NCBI GenBank assembly: GCA_949775045.1
Contig: OX459097.1
Location: 21,997,168-22,061,167, forward strand
Length of the DNA stretch: 64,000 bases
Direction: 5' to 3'
Origin: Metridium senile
Taxonomy: Eukaryota; Cnidaria; Anthozoa; Actiniaria; Metridiidae
Position 1 is the stretch's first letter; each line of letters begins with the position of its first letter. Of this stretch, positions 23,458 to 35,433 are shown one piece after another. Both the position numbers and the translations under genes were made by a program. The notes beneath the pieces are model-generated. The model ran no database searches and was not told the DNA's origin. It saw only the letters and a program-made list of their open reading frames with translations.

Positions 23458-23465
23458 ATCGCACA

Positions 23466-24249
23466 TAAAGTTATCGATATATCACGAACAACGAATGCAT
23501 ACTTGTTATTAATAACGTAAAAAATGGTTTAACTTTTCTAATTTAAAGTTAAGAAAAATTATTTATATGCGAGAGGTCACTAAATCAAATATTCCTTCGT
23601 GCATGCTCAGAATGATTGAGGAGTCTAACAATTCAAGAAAAAACACGTAAAAATAACAAAAACAAAAAATACTGCATTGTAAATATTTTGTTATTGATTT
23701 GTTTACGTTGAATTTTAAAACGTGCATCCCGACACGGCTTGCAAACGGCTGAATCGTTTAAAGCACGAGGTAATGCACCACAGGAAGCCCAAATAACACA
23801 GGAAGCCCAAATACAACAGGAAGCCAAAGCAAATCCCCGTCTTGGATTTGAAGCCAAATTTATTTGGATTTCTCGTACTTATACATCGATTTACTCTTCC
23901 AAACCAGCGTTGGCTTTGGGTATATGGTTTGCTCAAGACATTATACAATTGCTAGCTGTTATTTTCTAACGTTTTTACGGAAAGAGTTTTTCTAAAACAT
24001 GTCAAGACAGACAGTCAGTTATACTCGAGCCTTAGTGCTCGATCTTCGAATTCCCAGAAAGCAGATTAATCAGCCAAGTAGATAAAAACAACGACATGAA
24101 AGCTGGATTATTCCAATACCAACTGCCACCAAAGCAAAGAAACAAGTAACTAATATAATTATACGTTTTTTGATAAATATCAATATTTTCAAAACATAAT
24201 TCATCTTTTTCATAGTTAATCTACATGTCCAATAGGCATTCTCCGGTTC
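23466..24249. other. No gene recognised; triple CACAGGAAGCCC cluster
   Basis: At 23779-23825 the motif CACAGGAAGCCCAAA occurs twice, followed by a third partial copy (ACAGGAAGCC), at about 18-bp spacing. No paired inverted end was found nearby. An open frame crossing this region (23739-23969) owes its repeats to the motif and is not convincing. Confidence 0.45.
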
Positions 24250-24457
24250 ATAAGATCGCTCAGAACGCCTTAAATCACCTAACATCGCCTAAGAATTTAA
24301 GAGCTTTTTGCTAAAATCGCCTAACATCGACTAAGATCGCCTTAGAGTTTAGGAACTTTTGCTAAAATCGCTTTAGATCGCCTAAAATTACGGCGATTTT
24401 AAGGCCCGGAGTAGGCCTTACAATTCAATTTAGATTTATACATATACATAAACATAA

Positions 24458-24518
<61 letters not shown>

Positions 24519-24605
24519 ATAATAATAATAATAAATCTTTATTGGGTTTCAAATAAAGTCGTACTTTTTTCCAATCTGGCCCATATACATATACATATAC
24601 ATATA
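24250..24605. repeat. Diverged tandem repeats and CATATA microsatellite
   Basis: 24250-24400 holds imperfect repeats around ATCGCCTAA. 24430-24518 is (CATATA)n and 24518-24533 is (ATA)n. A second CATATA run ends near 24604. Confidence 0.75.
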
Positions 24606-25219
24606 TATATTGTTAATATTTAATAATATCTTACGTTTATTATAGAACTCGGTTCAGAAGTACATCAACTTCAAATCTATTATAAACTAGACGATCATAG
24701 ATCATTTACTCGTGTCGTGACGTGAATGCGACAATGGGCGATTTGCACATGACCCCATCTAACCTAAATCAAGTAGAAATTACAAAACAAAATCCAGCGA
24801 TAGAAAAAGCATCACGAAATTAGTAAAAGTGCTAAGATTCAACTCATAAAACTAAATATTAGAGAAATTATTGTGAAAATAGGCTCAAATATTTTCTTAA
24901 GATTGTTAAACTTTGCACTTTTATTAATTTTGGTATGTTCTATCCATCTTGAGATTGCAGCTTGGGGTCACGTGACCTCTTAGTGCAAATCGCGCGCCCA
25001 TTTTTTGGCATCATTTGCATAACAAGAGCTTTTATTGCTGAAGAACATATTGTCTTGAGAGTCAATTTAGGCACAGTTAATCCAAGTTGTAAGATGGTTC
25101 ATTTAGACAATGTATATGTTCCCTATGATAAGTCTGATATGATTTAGTCAATATTTCTAAAATAAAGCATACTGAAAATAAAAGTCATTCAACATAAGTT
25201 TACAGTGTTTGTCGCTTCT
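24606..25219. other. No gene recognised
   Basis: An open frame at 24962-25147 has no recognisable domain. Nothing else is visible. Confidence 0.4.
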
Positions 25220-25227
25220 GTGTGTTT

Positions 25228-25359
25228 TAGCCTGCGTAGCTCGGCCCTAGGGAGAAAGGAGCGGAGGGACGGGAGGGGAGGGGGATTCCTCTCCCCATCC
25301 CCCTCCCCTCCGTCCCCTTTTTCCCCTCTCCCCACCCCCAGGGCCAGCTACGCAGGCTA
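25228..25359. mobile_element. hAT-like element with TAGCCTG termini, copy 2
   Basis: This is a 132-bp MITE, ends TAGCCTGCGTAGCT and complement, with perfect 8-bp duplications GTGTGTTT (25220-25227 and 25360-25367). Purine and pyrimidine tracts fill the interior. It shares termini and the 8-bp target rule with 22349-23457. Confidence 0.8.
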
Positions 25360-25367
25360 GTGTGTTT

Positions 25368-26015
25368 TGGTCACATTTTGAGGTGTTTTGAAAATCCTTT
25401 TAAAACAGCTCAGTGTGTAACCAAACAAACAAAAACAAAAACAAACAAACACATTGTCAATTATAAAGTGAGGGTTTTTTTAATTCTTTATTTTAAGATT
25501 TTTCACTAAACTGATACAGTTTGTGCTGCGTGTGATTTTGGGACAATAAAGATTATATTTTCATTCAAGTATGTATTTTTTCACGTGGGAAGTATGGCTG
25601 TAGTGTGTACAAGTGAATAAAATATAATGTAAAGGCAATGAAACTTGAGTAGAGTACTTGATTATTATCCATCCAAATAAACTATTTTATAAACATAAAT
25701 AAGCAGGACAGGAAAATAGGAATGTTATCTCTACTAACCCTGATTTAAAACTTAACATGGTTAGTATATATGACATCCTATTGCCATAGCCTGCTTAGGT
25801 TATCTTCATAAAATAGCTGCTTATTTATATTAAACATTGTTAGAAACAATTATTGACCTAATAATTTATTTGTAATCATACATAATGAACAAAAATATCA
25901 ACAATATGAAAAATAGAGTATTAAAACTAAAACTCAACTATTTAAACTTGAAATATATGTTTTGAAATAATATCAACATACATAGGTTGGGAAGTGCTTA
26001 GTTTTGCAAAACTGA
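25368..26015. other. No gene recognised
   Basis: AT-rich sequence with AAACAAACAAAC runs and no structured repeat. It could be the 3' flank of the doubtful minus-strand gene that follows. Confidence 0.4.
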
Positions 26016-26719
26016 TCAAGTTAAAGTTGGATAAACTATAACATGGTATTGGCACACTACTTTACTAGAACTATAGTAAATAAACTGAGCACGTCGAGAT
26101 CTAAGTTCTCTTGTAATATTTATTGAAACCTTTAAATCATTTTTATTATCTACATGCAACTTCATAACTTTATCTAAAGTATCACATTCATTATCAAACA
26201 TTGTTTTGAAAAACGTCACCAACTTCGATAGCTTGTATAAGAACGCTATAATTATCATAAATACAACTCCTTGAAACGATAAAATTGCTTCTTTGATCCA
26301 CAATACAACAAAAGTACCGAATAAAAGTAAAATAATTACCGTGATAATTATAAATGCAAATAAGCTTTGATCTTTGATCCGTGTTGTGGCATCAACCCAA
26401 TCATGGCGGCTTTGTCGTTCTTTGTGCTCTTGCTCTTTGTTAAATTCTGGAATTCTTCATCTTCTGAGGATTTCCATTCAGTACAGTGGGTTGTTAAGTC
26501 AAAGTTTGTGGTATTCGTTCTGTCGTTTGTCAGTTTAGTCAGCATTTGATTGCTCATTGATTCTAGTAAGATCTTGTTTGACTCAGCTTTGATATTGCTA
26601 TGACGTTCACGAACCGACCCGGTTCGAAATATTCGCTCGTCACCATCTTTTAGTGTGGGCCGATCGAGAACAGTATGAATGTTTGTATGTTCGAGCAATT
26701 GTTGAAGTTCTGGAACCAT
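26016..26719 (-). pseudogene. Possible frameshifted single-pass membrane protein
   Basis: Two minus-strand frames together look like one protein. The first (26719-26348) begins MVPELQQLLEHTNIH and is polar and charged. The second, offset by a shift near 26400-26440, runs NKEQEHKERQSRHDW, then a hydrophobic segment (FAFIIITVIILLLFGTFVVLW) and a second apolar stretch (GVVFMIIIAFLYK), then a polar C-terminus ending at 26016. That would be a soluble N-terminus, one or two membrane helices and a C-terminal tail. A single-base change, a sequencing error or an undetected intron could explain the shift. No known family is recognised. Confidence 0.3.
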
Positions 26720-27548
26720 TTGACTTGCTTTTACGGCTAAAATCTACCGTTGCAAACAGTATCTGATATGGTCACCGGTCACACATGTGTCTAAAATTAT
26801 TACGTCAGACTGAGCATGCGTATTTGAGGTCAAAATTAGCACTTCTGGCAGAAATGCGAAATCGAAGGGAATTTTTAACTCTTGTCGGCTACCTTCGGTA
26901 GCCCGACACGAGTAATAAAGTTTTATTTGTTTGAAATAAATGCCATTTCTTTTCAATATGCTAACATCATTATTTTCATATGAAACTGTGAGATTTTTTA
27001 AATATAACTTACAAAGTCAACATTAAAATTAAAGTGGTCTAAACACTAAGCGCTTTCAAAATGTTCTAACATTGATCCATGAGTTGGCCATAGGGGGCCT
27101 TTGATCTTTAAAAAGTTTACTCCTTTATTATATGTATTTTGCTTAGAAAGTTTACTTTGCTCTTTATATGGGTTTTCTGTGTATTGGATCGACTGTTGTT
27201 TGGGTCGGTTAAAGGGTCACGTTTACTGTAATTGGATCCGGGCTCCCTTTGTCTATTGCAGAAAAGTTGTAGTACACATTTATACAAATATCTAATATAT
27301 TAATCAATATACCTCATGAAATGCAAATTCTAAGTACGTATTTCAAGCATCCAAAATATACTTTTTGATGTCTATTAGAGTTATTAAGAAAGAATAAACA
27401 TATTGTTGGACAATAATTCCATACAATGAACAACCGAATAAAGTTAAATTTTAACTAATTTTGGGTTCTGCATCTCATTAGATATTTGTGTAAATGTATA
27501 TATTACAACATTTCTGCAATCGAGTGTATATAAAATATCAAAATTACC
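26720..27548. other. No gene recognised
   Basis: A short inverted pair (TCGGCTACC / GGTAGCCCGA, 26885-26907) is the only structure seen. Confidence 0.4.
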
Positions 27549-27703
27549 CCTAATTGGAAGAATGTGGTCAGACGAAAAAAGAATATTACTAATTAAAAAG
27601 TAAGAAAGGAATAACAAAGAAAAAGTTCACAATCTTCCTTTTCTTTTAATTAATTCCTGTCCCACTAAATTACAAAAGTCAGGACAACGTTCCTGTAATT
27701 AGT
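27549..27703. mobile_element. Hairpin MITE (CCTACTT family), diverged copy 3
   Basis: It follows the same plan as copies 1 and 2: an outer CCTAATTGGAA / TAATTAG pair, then GACGAAAAAAGAA, then AAGGAATAA and AATTAATTCCT stems. It is more decayed than the others. Confidence 0.5.
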
Positions 27704-28070
27704 TGTAAATCAAAATCACAAATACGTTATCTAAAGTCAAGGCCATGTTATAGTATAAATTTTTTTTATTTTCTTGTTATCCTGATAAATACTATTTACA
27801 GCTGTAGGTAGTCGTTATTTACACAAATAAGAGAATGACCATTTCACAAGACTTGTGACATTCTGATTTTAATAATACAACATTGACGTATGTATTATAA
27901 AACATTCTAATTATGGAGCGTGATGGAGCGTGATGGCTCCGAAACGTCAAAAAACAATTATTTCTTTACTAAGTCTCATTTTTACATCATTATGTGTTTC
28001 TAAATCATTACTTATAAATTTACTAATTATCTGTATAATATAGATAATAGTGCTACTTTTGATGTCGTGT
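27704..28070. other. 3' flank of the HEPN-NACHT gene
   Basis: A minus-strand AATAAA (TTTATT at 27765-27770) is a plausible polyadenylation signal about 300 bp past the stop codon. The phrase GGCTCCGAAACGTC near 27934-27947 resembles the 3' half of a retroelement hammerhead, but no complete core is present. Confidence 0.4.
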
Positions 28071-31000
28071 TCATTTAATCCACATAAAAATATCGTCAAT
28101 CAAATCTGAACTATCTCCAACCTTTATGTTAATTGATATATCAGATTTACTCCTTTTAGTTTCATCTGAAAAATCGTTCAGTTTAGATAACATTAGGTCA
28201 TTGTGTCTATCTATTACGAGTATCAAGTTTTTGACTTGACATTTTGTTACTAATAATGCTTCACGTAAAATATTTAAGTCGTCAACGTTTTCCCGAAATA
28301 GAATCTCTAAATTGTTGATCTTTGTTGACGGCAATGCGTTACACAAAACATCAAGACTGTCTTGTAATGTAACAGCATACCACAGGCTAGTTATTGGACA
28401 AAACGAGCTAGTAAGTGCTTTACATACTCGTTTTATGTTTGTTATTGTTACATCTAAATCCCATACAGGTAAAAGTAATGTGTATACCTTAACTCCATAG
28501 GGAAGTACATCCTGGACTAATTCATGATGGGTTTGGCAATATAAATTCAACAGATCAAGAAAATAGATCAACATTTTGTAATGCTCTCTTTCAGATGAGC
28601 TTGACGTCAATAAAAGCCTACTAAAAAACACTACTCCTTTATAACCACAAAACAACCAACGAAAAAAGTATCTTTCAATCATCTTCACCCCAAAATCTTT
28701 GTCACCGTACTCGTAAAGAAGTCGTACTAGGAGCAATCTCATATCATCATTATCTAGCGGCCAACCATCACTAATACTTAAAAATAACTTATCCATCTGA
28801 TCCTCACTATTTTGTGCTTTAGCGGAGCTGAGACCAGAAAAAAATTGTAAAACCACTTTGCCGTCAATTTCCAGCGATGGTACTTTTTCATTCTCTACGT
28901 ACCAACGAGCAGTAAAATACTCATGCAATGTTAAATGTGAAAAACTGTAATAGCGCGTTATCTTGGTGGCAGATGTTCTTAATCCAGGACCAGATGTAAG
29001 CAGACCGCTCAATTTTAGATCCTCGAATTCTTCAGAAGAAAGACCAATGTTCATCAATTCTTCTTCTTCAAAGTTGAATTTATTTGTCTTCATCGTTTTA
29101 ACTGCTAACTTTGATAGTTTTTCGAGAGTTGACTTTACAACTTCAGGAAGATTATAATCTTCAGGAATTTGTCCAGTTCTGTATTGTGATTTGGAGTGGT
29201 GTTTCAGCTCAAATGTTTCTAAAACTTTCGAATACATTTCTGTGATATTAAAAGGAAAATCCTGATCTGTATTAAACTCTATGTCCCATTCCATGCACCA
29301 ACACATCAGAAAACAAAACATTGGAACGTGTGCTAAGCTTATCAGATCTTCATTTTCCCTTAAATGTCCAAGAACATCGTCCTTCATTTGGCTATTAGAC
29401 TGAAAATATTTGCCGATATATTCTTCAACTTGTTGTGGTGAAAATCCATTAATTTCCACGAGAGCATCGAACTTAATCCCTCCTAGCTCGTTAGATGCAG
29501 TTGGCCTGGAGGTAACCATGACTACAGCCTCACCAAAGATTCTTCTTTTCAAAAGTTTTGAAAGTAGAGCAGCAACAGGCATAGCAATGCATGGATTGTT
29601 TTCGTGCTTTTGGTCAACTTGATTTTTGGTGATAATTTTACGATGTTTATACTCATCGTATCCATCAAGAATAAATAGAACTTTTTCTTGATGTTTAATC
29701 ATGTATTCGAACAGCTTTTCGTCGATGTTTGAATGCTCATCCAGAAGAGAACTTCGGTTCAAAACTTCCTGCAAAGTTAACTGTTCATTGTCAAAGATGT
29801 TAAGTTGACGGCAAGGCAACAAGTAGACGAATTCAAAACCATGTGTTTTGGTTTGAGACTCCTCGTCAAATAAGACATCATCAGCCCAATCTCGAACCAA
29901 CTTTTGGCAGAAAAGGGATTTTCCAATGCCAGGCTTTCCAGTCACAAGAATAGATTTAGGATGAGTCTTTCCTTCCTGTTGTGGAAAAAAAATATCCTGG
30001 CTTCTTTCAATAGGTGTTCCACTCACTGTGCTGTATTCTGATAATTTCTCTCTTCTGCTGGCCCCTTTGGGTAAAGACGTTCGTCCATACTGCATCACAA
30101 GGTTAGTGAATATCTCATCTGTTCTTGCACTTTCAAAGGAATGACTTGATATCAACTTAGGTTGGAATTCTGTCTCTCGCTTTGTTGAGGTCTTTAAGTA
30201 TTTTGAACTCAATTGGACATCTAAAATGTGTAATACGATAATATTACCAAAGATTTCAATCATTTATTTCTTTTTCATTTATTTTTTACAAGTAATTGAT
30301 ATGATGTATTTTAAAAATACATCATATCAATTACTTGTAAAAAATACTTGAGTTTTAACAATCTTGGACAAACGTTTTGATTACATTTGTTTTTGTTGGT
30401 TTTTGTTTGTTTCTTTATTTACATTTAATTGCATAAATTGAATTGAGTATAATTACAATAATTTTGCCTTGTATTTTAGTCAAGACGTACCTTCTTTTGA
30501 TAGTTGGACTTGACGAATGGAGGAAGCATCAAGGTTATAAACTATATCTTTGACTTGGTGTAGTTCGTCTTTTATCTCTTCTTGCCGTTCTTTAATCTCT
30601 TCTTGGCCTACTGTTATCTCTTCTTGCCGTTCTGTAATCTTGTGTTGTCCTTGCTCCAACTTTCCAAGTCGTGTAAGTACTAGCGATAAGAAAAACAAAG
30701 GATAAATTATTGTAAAAGATCCAAAAAGACTCAATTAATAACAATCATTAAATTCAAATAAAATTCTAATTTTATGGATGGCATGTGTAGTCTTTTTCCC
30801 ATCGCTGTGTCAAGTCCAGTAACAAAGGCATGCATTATATGCGCGTTGACTTTGTTTGTTTTCCGTTTCCTACCCATTCTGCATGTGAGTCGAGTGTCAT
30901 GTAAATGCTGAATGTAGGAGGTATTGAGTGCAAGTGCGTAGGTAGCGAAAATATAACCCAAAATCATGTTTATATATATTATATATCCAAATCAAGATGT

Positions 31001-33156
31001 AAAACTATCATTGATCAACAGAAACAGTGATTCGCAGTTGATGTGAGATATCTACGTATCTCATGCACTATTCTCTAACTAAACCTATATCAACAATGCA
31101 TACAACTAACCATATCCTCGGTTTGCATTTACGTCATCAAAAATAATTCTGGCAGTTTCAGATACCTCAACATAATAAAAGTACTTTCACGTGAAAGAGT
31201 GGGCAAAACTATGTAATTTTGCAAAAATTCAAGTCAAACCAAGTTTTTGCTGCCAAGATTTCACTGGCATATGCTATTTTTTTGGTAAGAATGTATAGAG
31301 CTGCCATGTTTGTGTACAGCTTGTGTACACCAACATGGTGGACAAAAGTTCAGGCTTCGAAATTACAAGGTAACTTAAACCAAAAAGTTTAAACAACAAA
31401 CAATTTCATTTACGTACCAGCCAAAAAAGGTGACATTTGTGGCTAATTTACATCTTTTTACGGCTCTAGAAAACGCGTGACAATGTTGCGTGACGTGAAT
31501 TTCGGTTACAATATCTCAAGAACGAAACAACAAAAACCAACCAAGCTTTCAGGAATAATGTCTTTCAAACACATCTACAAAATATCGGAGGACCAGTCTT
31601 CTGCGATTTATAGTTTAGATTTTAGCGTTTTGATGACGTCATGTGCAAACCGAGAATTAGTCTTTTTCATATCAAGCCCTTCACACGAAACAACAAATAC
31701 AAATTAGTAAGAATTGAAAAAAATTTGAACAAGTGTGTGCAAATTACAACGAAATTATATCATGATTATGGAATTTTTTTTCTTTCTCGAAGATACAAAG
31801 AATGTATAGTTTGAAAGGACGTTTTGGAAGACACCATACATTTCTTTGTAATTTTGGCAGGGTTTGGATGCTCATAATTGTTTTTCTATTTAGCCAAACG
31901 TTCTGAAACTTGGTCAATATGCTTATATTTGGTTACTCTCCCATAACGGGGTTATATTTTCTGGAACAATCATTAAATTAGTTTTTCATACTCGTACCCA
32001 GTCCTTTGCTCGATATGGAAAAGGCCAATATGTTATACCGCATCCGCATCCTTTGAAATGGTTGGGCATCAGATACACATGCATGCGGGCGGCGGGGTTC
32101 GCGACCTACGTGGACCAACAGTCAGGTTCTTAAGATAATCGAGGAGAATATAATGTACTGACTATGTTATTTCTATCGTTAATTTATTCGTCTTTTCGGA
32201 TAACGACTTAAATCGATGGTCGCGTATCTCCACACTTTACCAACCTTCACCCTCTGACGTAAAAGAACCACAGCCGGACATAACAAACCTAGCTGTGGTT
32301 ACCCTCATTGATTGGCTCATAATTTGTTTTTAAGTGATCGACAGGCTCATACATACTAGCTCCTAGTTCCTCATGATTGTCAGCCGCCAGCGGTTCGTGC
32401 ATGTGGCAATTGTAAAGCGTATTGGAGCGTTTATATACGCTATATATGCACCAAATTACACATCATTTATGCTGGCTGGAGTAAAACCAAAATGGCAAAA
32501 CATGCAACATCAATGCCATCAATATACTCACTTGTATTTAAACCACGTAATATCTCGTCATCTTGTTTTGCGCATTGCTTGGTCAATGATGTCAGCTCAT
32601 TCAATGGTAGCTTCACATCTATTAAGCAAGGCGAAAAAATTAAAACATATTACTCAATATGTAGTTTCAGTTAATGCTGATACAACGATTGCGAAACATG
32701 TACAGCTCTCTGCATAAAATACCAAACATACCTCGTTTAACCTTTTTGAAATCCTCTGACGTAGCACCAAATACCCCTAATGCATTACAAACTGCATTCC
32801 ACAACTTCTTGAAGTCAGGGGTTGCAATCTTTCCATCAGGCGTATGACAAACAGTGTTTCTTGTGTCTCTCAAGCATTCCAGGGATTTAACTAAACCTTT
32901 GCTTGTTACAAATGGAGGCTTGGTGTTGAGAAGGGCTTTTGCCAGTAAAGACAAATCCCAACTTGTTGTATTACCAGACTTAACTTTGTTTTTCTCATAT
33001 GGAAGAGGTTTGAACTTGGTCAGTAAGTCCTTTCCATTCTGAGCACAATCTGTCCACGGCATAAAAATACCGACATCATCCCATTTACGAATGAAATGAT
33101 GCCGTATTCTATCAGCACCAACTCTTGTTACTAATATTGCCAGACAACAGTAGTTC
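28071..33156 (-). CDS. HEPN-coiled-coil-NACHT NTPase (NLR-like), 5' end incomplete
   Basis: Four minus-strand exons join in one frame: 33156-32732, 32618-32532, 30679-30491 and 30220-28071, at least 949 codons. Exons 1-2 encode a DZIP3-like HEPN domain (YCCLAILVTRVG, WDDVGIFMPWTDCAQNG) with an R-N-T-V-C-H motif (32861-32844) that fits the HEPN RNase signature R-x4-6-H. Exon 3 is a charged coiled coil with repeated ERQEEI units. Exon 4 is a NACHT domain: Walker A GKPGIGKS (29939-29916), Walker B FILDGYDEY (about 29670-29640), sensor MVTSRPTA and a winged-helix-like FSHLTLHEYFTARW, then a C-terminal region of about 250 residues with no clear leucine-rich repeats. All junction phases (1) agree. 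The first acceptor needs two bases from an upstream coding exon that I could not find. NACHT-HEPN proteins are thought to act in innate sensing; the ligand is unknown. Some introns hold fold-back sequences. Confidence 0.85.
30281..30345. repeat. Perfect palindrome in NACHT-gene intron
   Basis: Arms of about 31 bp (TTTTTTACAAGTAATTGATA and complement) meet with almost no spacer, 61 bp upstream (in transcript order) of the NACHT exon acceptor at 30220. In RNA this would be a strong hairpin beside a splice site. Confidence 0.8.
31117..31654. mobile_element. Fold-back in HEPN-NACHT intron
   Basis: Terminal arms CTCGGTTTGCATTTACGTCATCAAAA and complement (about 27 bp, two mismatches) enclose 500 bp with no gene. 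Confidence 0.5.
31655..32531. other. Intron sequence, no feature recognised
   Basis: This is the 5' portion of the 1.85-kb intron between the HEPN and coiled-coil exons. A plus-strand open frame at 32373-32717 overlaps the real HEPN exon on the other strand and is a shadow. Confidence 0.45.
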
Positions 33157-33450
33157 CTGTTAATGTAAGTTTAGTATACATGTCATTAAATACGCTTCTT
33201 TTTTTATGGAAGAAAATATGAAATTTATTAAGGATATACAGGACACAATCAGGACGTTTTTTAAAAAAGCTCTTAACTTATTTGGTTTACATCAATTTTC
33301 CTACAAAGTATACATTTCCTGAAAGCTTAAATGATAAAGATTACATATTTAGTTGAAGTTTTAAATAAAACGTATTAGTTTTGGAGAAATCGGGCATATA
33401 GTAAGAGAGTGTTGTCTTAGCGCGAGATGTTTATTTGCAGAAGTGTTAAT

Positions 33451-34503
33451 CACAGGCAGCCCAAACTCATTATCTGACAACATTGAAAAATAAAATTACA
33501 AAATGAAAAAGATACGTTTTACGAAACATTGAAAAATAAAAATACAAAATGAAAAGATACGTTTCATGTGTTTATTTAATTCATTTTAATCATTATTAAA
33601 CGCTTAAATGACGTTTTTTTGCGTTTTTCTAATATCTGCTCTCTCCCTTACTATAAAGTAGAAAAGGCTGGAAGCTTTGCGACTAAAAGAATCAAATCGC
33701 CGGTACATTTCGAGCTCAAAACATACCTTTCGTTTGTTCAAATTTCTAATGAAGCTTGTCATCGCCTACATCAATACTTATTCTAACCACTCTGCAAGTT
33801 TTTTTCTTCAACGACCAAGATTTACGGAGATACAAATGATTTAGTTCGATATTTGGATCTCCTACGAGCCTTGAAGCCAACGTCCACCGCCACTTTTGAG
33901 AACCTCGATTTGAAATCGACAAAAATCAACTCACCGGGGGATGATCCGTTGAGAGTAATGAGAGTAATGGGCGTTAAGTATTTATTTGTTCCCTTGAAAG
34001 CGAGGTTCTGTAACGGATCATCCCCCGGTGAGTTAATTTTTGTCAATTTCAAATCGAGGCTCTCAAAAGTGGCGGTGGACGTTGGCTTCAAGGCTCGTAG
34101 GAGATCCAAATATCGAACTAAATCATTTGTATCTCCGTAAATCTTGGTCGTTGAAGAAAAAAACTTGCAGAGTGATTAGAATAAGTATTGATGTAGGCGA
34201 TGACAATCTTCATTAGAAATTTGGACAAACGAAAGGTATGTTTTGAGCTCGAAATGTACCGGCGATTTGATTTTTTTAGTCGCAAAGCTTCCAGCCTTTT
34301 TTACTTTATAGTAAAGGAGAGAGCAGATATTAAAAAAACGCAAAAACCCGTCATTTAAGCGTTTAATAATGATTAAAATGAATTATAAACACATGAAACG
34401 TATCTTTTTTATTTTGTAATTTTATTTTTCATTTTGTAATTGATTTTTCAATGATGTTTTTCTGTTTTCAATGTTGTCAGATAATGAGTTTGGGCTGCCT
34501 GTG
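33451..34503. mobile_element. CACAGG fold-back element F1
   Basis: A 1053-bp near-perfect palindrome. Ends read CACAGGCAGCCCAAACTC and complement, with perfect 7-bp duplications TGTTAAT (33444-33450 and 34504-34510). Arms of about 480 bp meet around a short centre near 33955-34015. Equal-length 95-codon frames on the two strands are mirror images of the palindrome, not genes. Confidence 0.9.
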
Positions 34504-34510
34504 TGTTAAT

Positions 34511-35426
34511 GTGAACGGATCAAATTTTTTAACCTTATTATTGTTCATATATTGATCTATCAAAGTGTGCCTGCGATTTGTCTTTTGGCGCTTCGTTAAT
34601 TTTTTATTGATTTTTTAGGTTCAACCAACATATTTTTCAGTGCATTTTTAGTAAATGGCTAATATCTGACGAAAGAAAACGAAAAAGTACAAACGAAGGC
34701 ACACTTTAAAACTTGAGATATGTTTGAGTCATCATGACGATTTTCGCGTTAATTGGTCGAAAAATCTCTGCAAATAAACTTTCCAAAGTTGTACATTTTA
34801 TTAAATTCTACTACTGAGAAATGTGTAGTTTTGTTTTAATAGGATTAAAAGATTATTTATTCGATGTGGACAAGTTTAGGCTTTATAAGTCAATATGCGT
34901 CACGTAAGAAATGTGATCCTTGACTGATCGTAACATGACTAAGACGATCTAGAACTCTAAAAACTCTAACAACTAGTAGAATGATGAATTATCAAAATAA
35001 ATATCAAAAACTTTGTATGTTGTTGCAGTTTAGTTTGGTTTTAGATTACTCTGTTCAGTTTGTTTTCGCTGTAACAACATGATACCATGTGGTCGTGACC
35101 TCTAAGATAACAAATTTTGACAGCTCCTGTCAATAATCCAACGCATTCATTAGACTATAAAAAAATGCTTTTTCATTTATATCTTCTTTGCGAAAGATAT
35201 TTTATAATTTGAACTCAATTTTTTATAAGGTTGTGGATTTCAATCTGTTGTTTGATTTAGTTTGTTTTTGAAAAAACATGTACTTTGAGGTGAATTGTGT
35301 CCTGTATATCCTTAATCATTTCCTTTCTAACACAAATTGACTTATCAACCCAAGTATTTAATTTACAAACTTCCTTAGCTTAGCTTTCGACAATCACGGT
35401 CATCTCCAGATGAACTAAAAACGTTA
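34511..35426. other. No gene recognised
   Basis: This is upstream of the HEPN-NACHT exons. Its missing first coding exon may lie here or beyond the 6-kb element, but no candidate was convincing. Confidence 0.4.
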
Positions 35427-35433
35427 CAATGAC

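Noticed and set aside
23739..23969. 76-codon frame with QEAQ repeats
   Set aside because: The repeats are translations of the tandem CACAGGAAGCCC motif. No domain, and both strands are open.
27908..27950. GGCTCCGAAACGTC as a hammerhead
   Set aside because: Only the GAAAC-GTC half fits; the CUGANGA half reads GTGATGG and no convincing stem II joins them.
32373..32717. 114-codon plus-strand frame
   Set aside because: Overlaps the HEPN exons on the opposite strand, which have matching phases and a paralogue.
33822..34140. Identical-start 95-codon frames on both strands in F1
   Set aside because: Produced by the palindrome, with no independent coding evidence.
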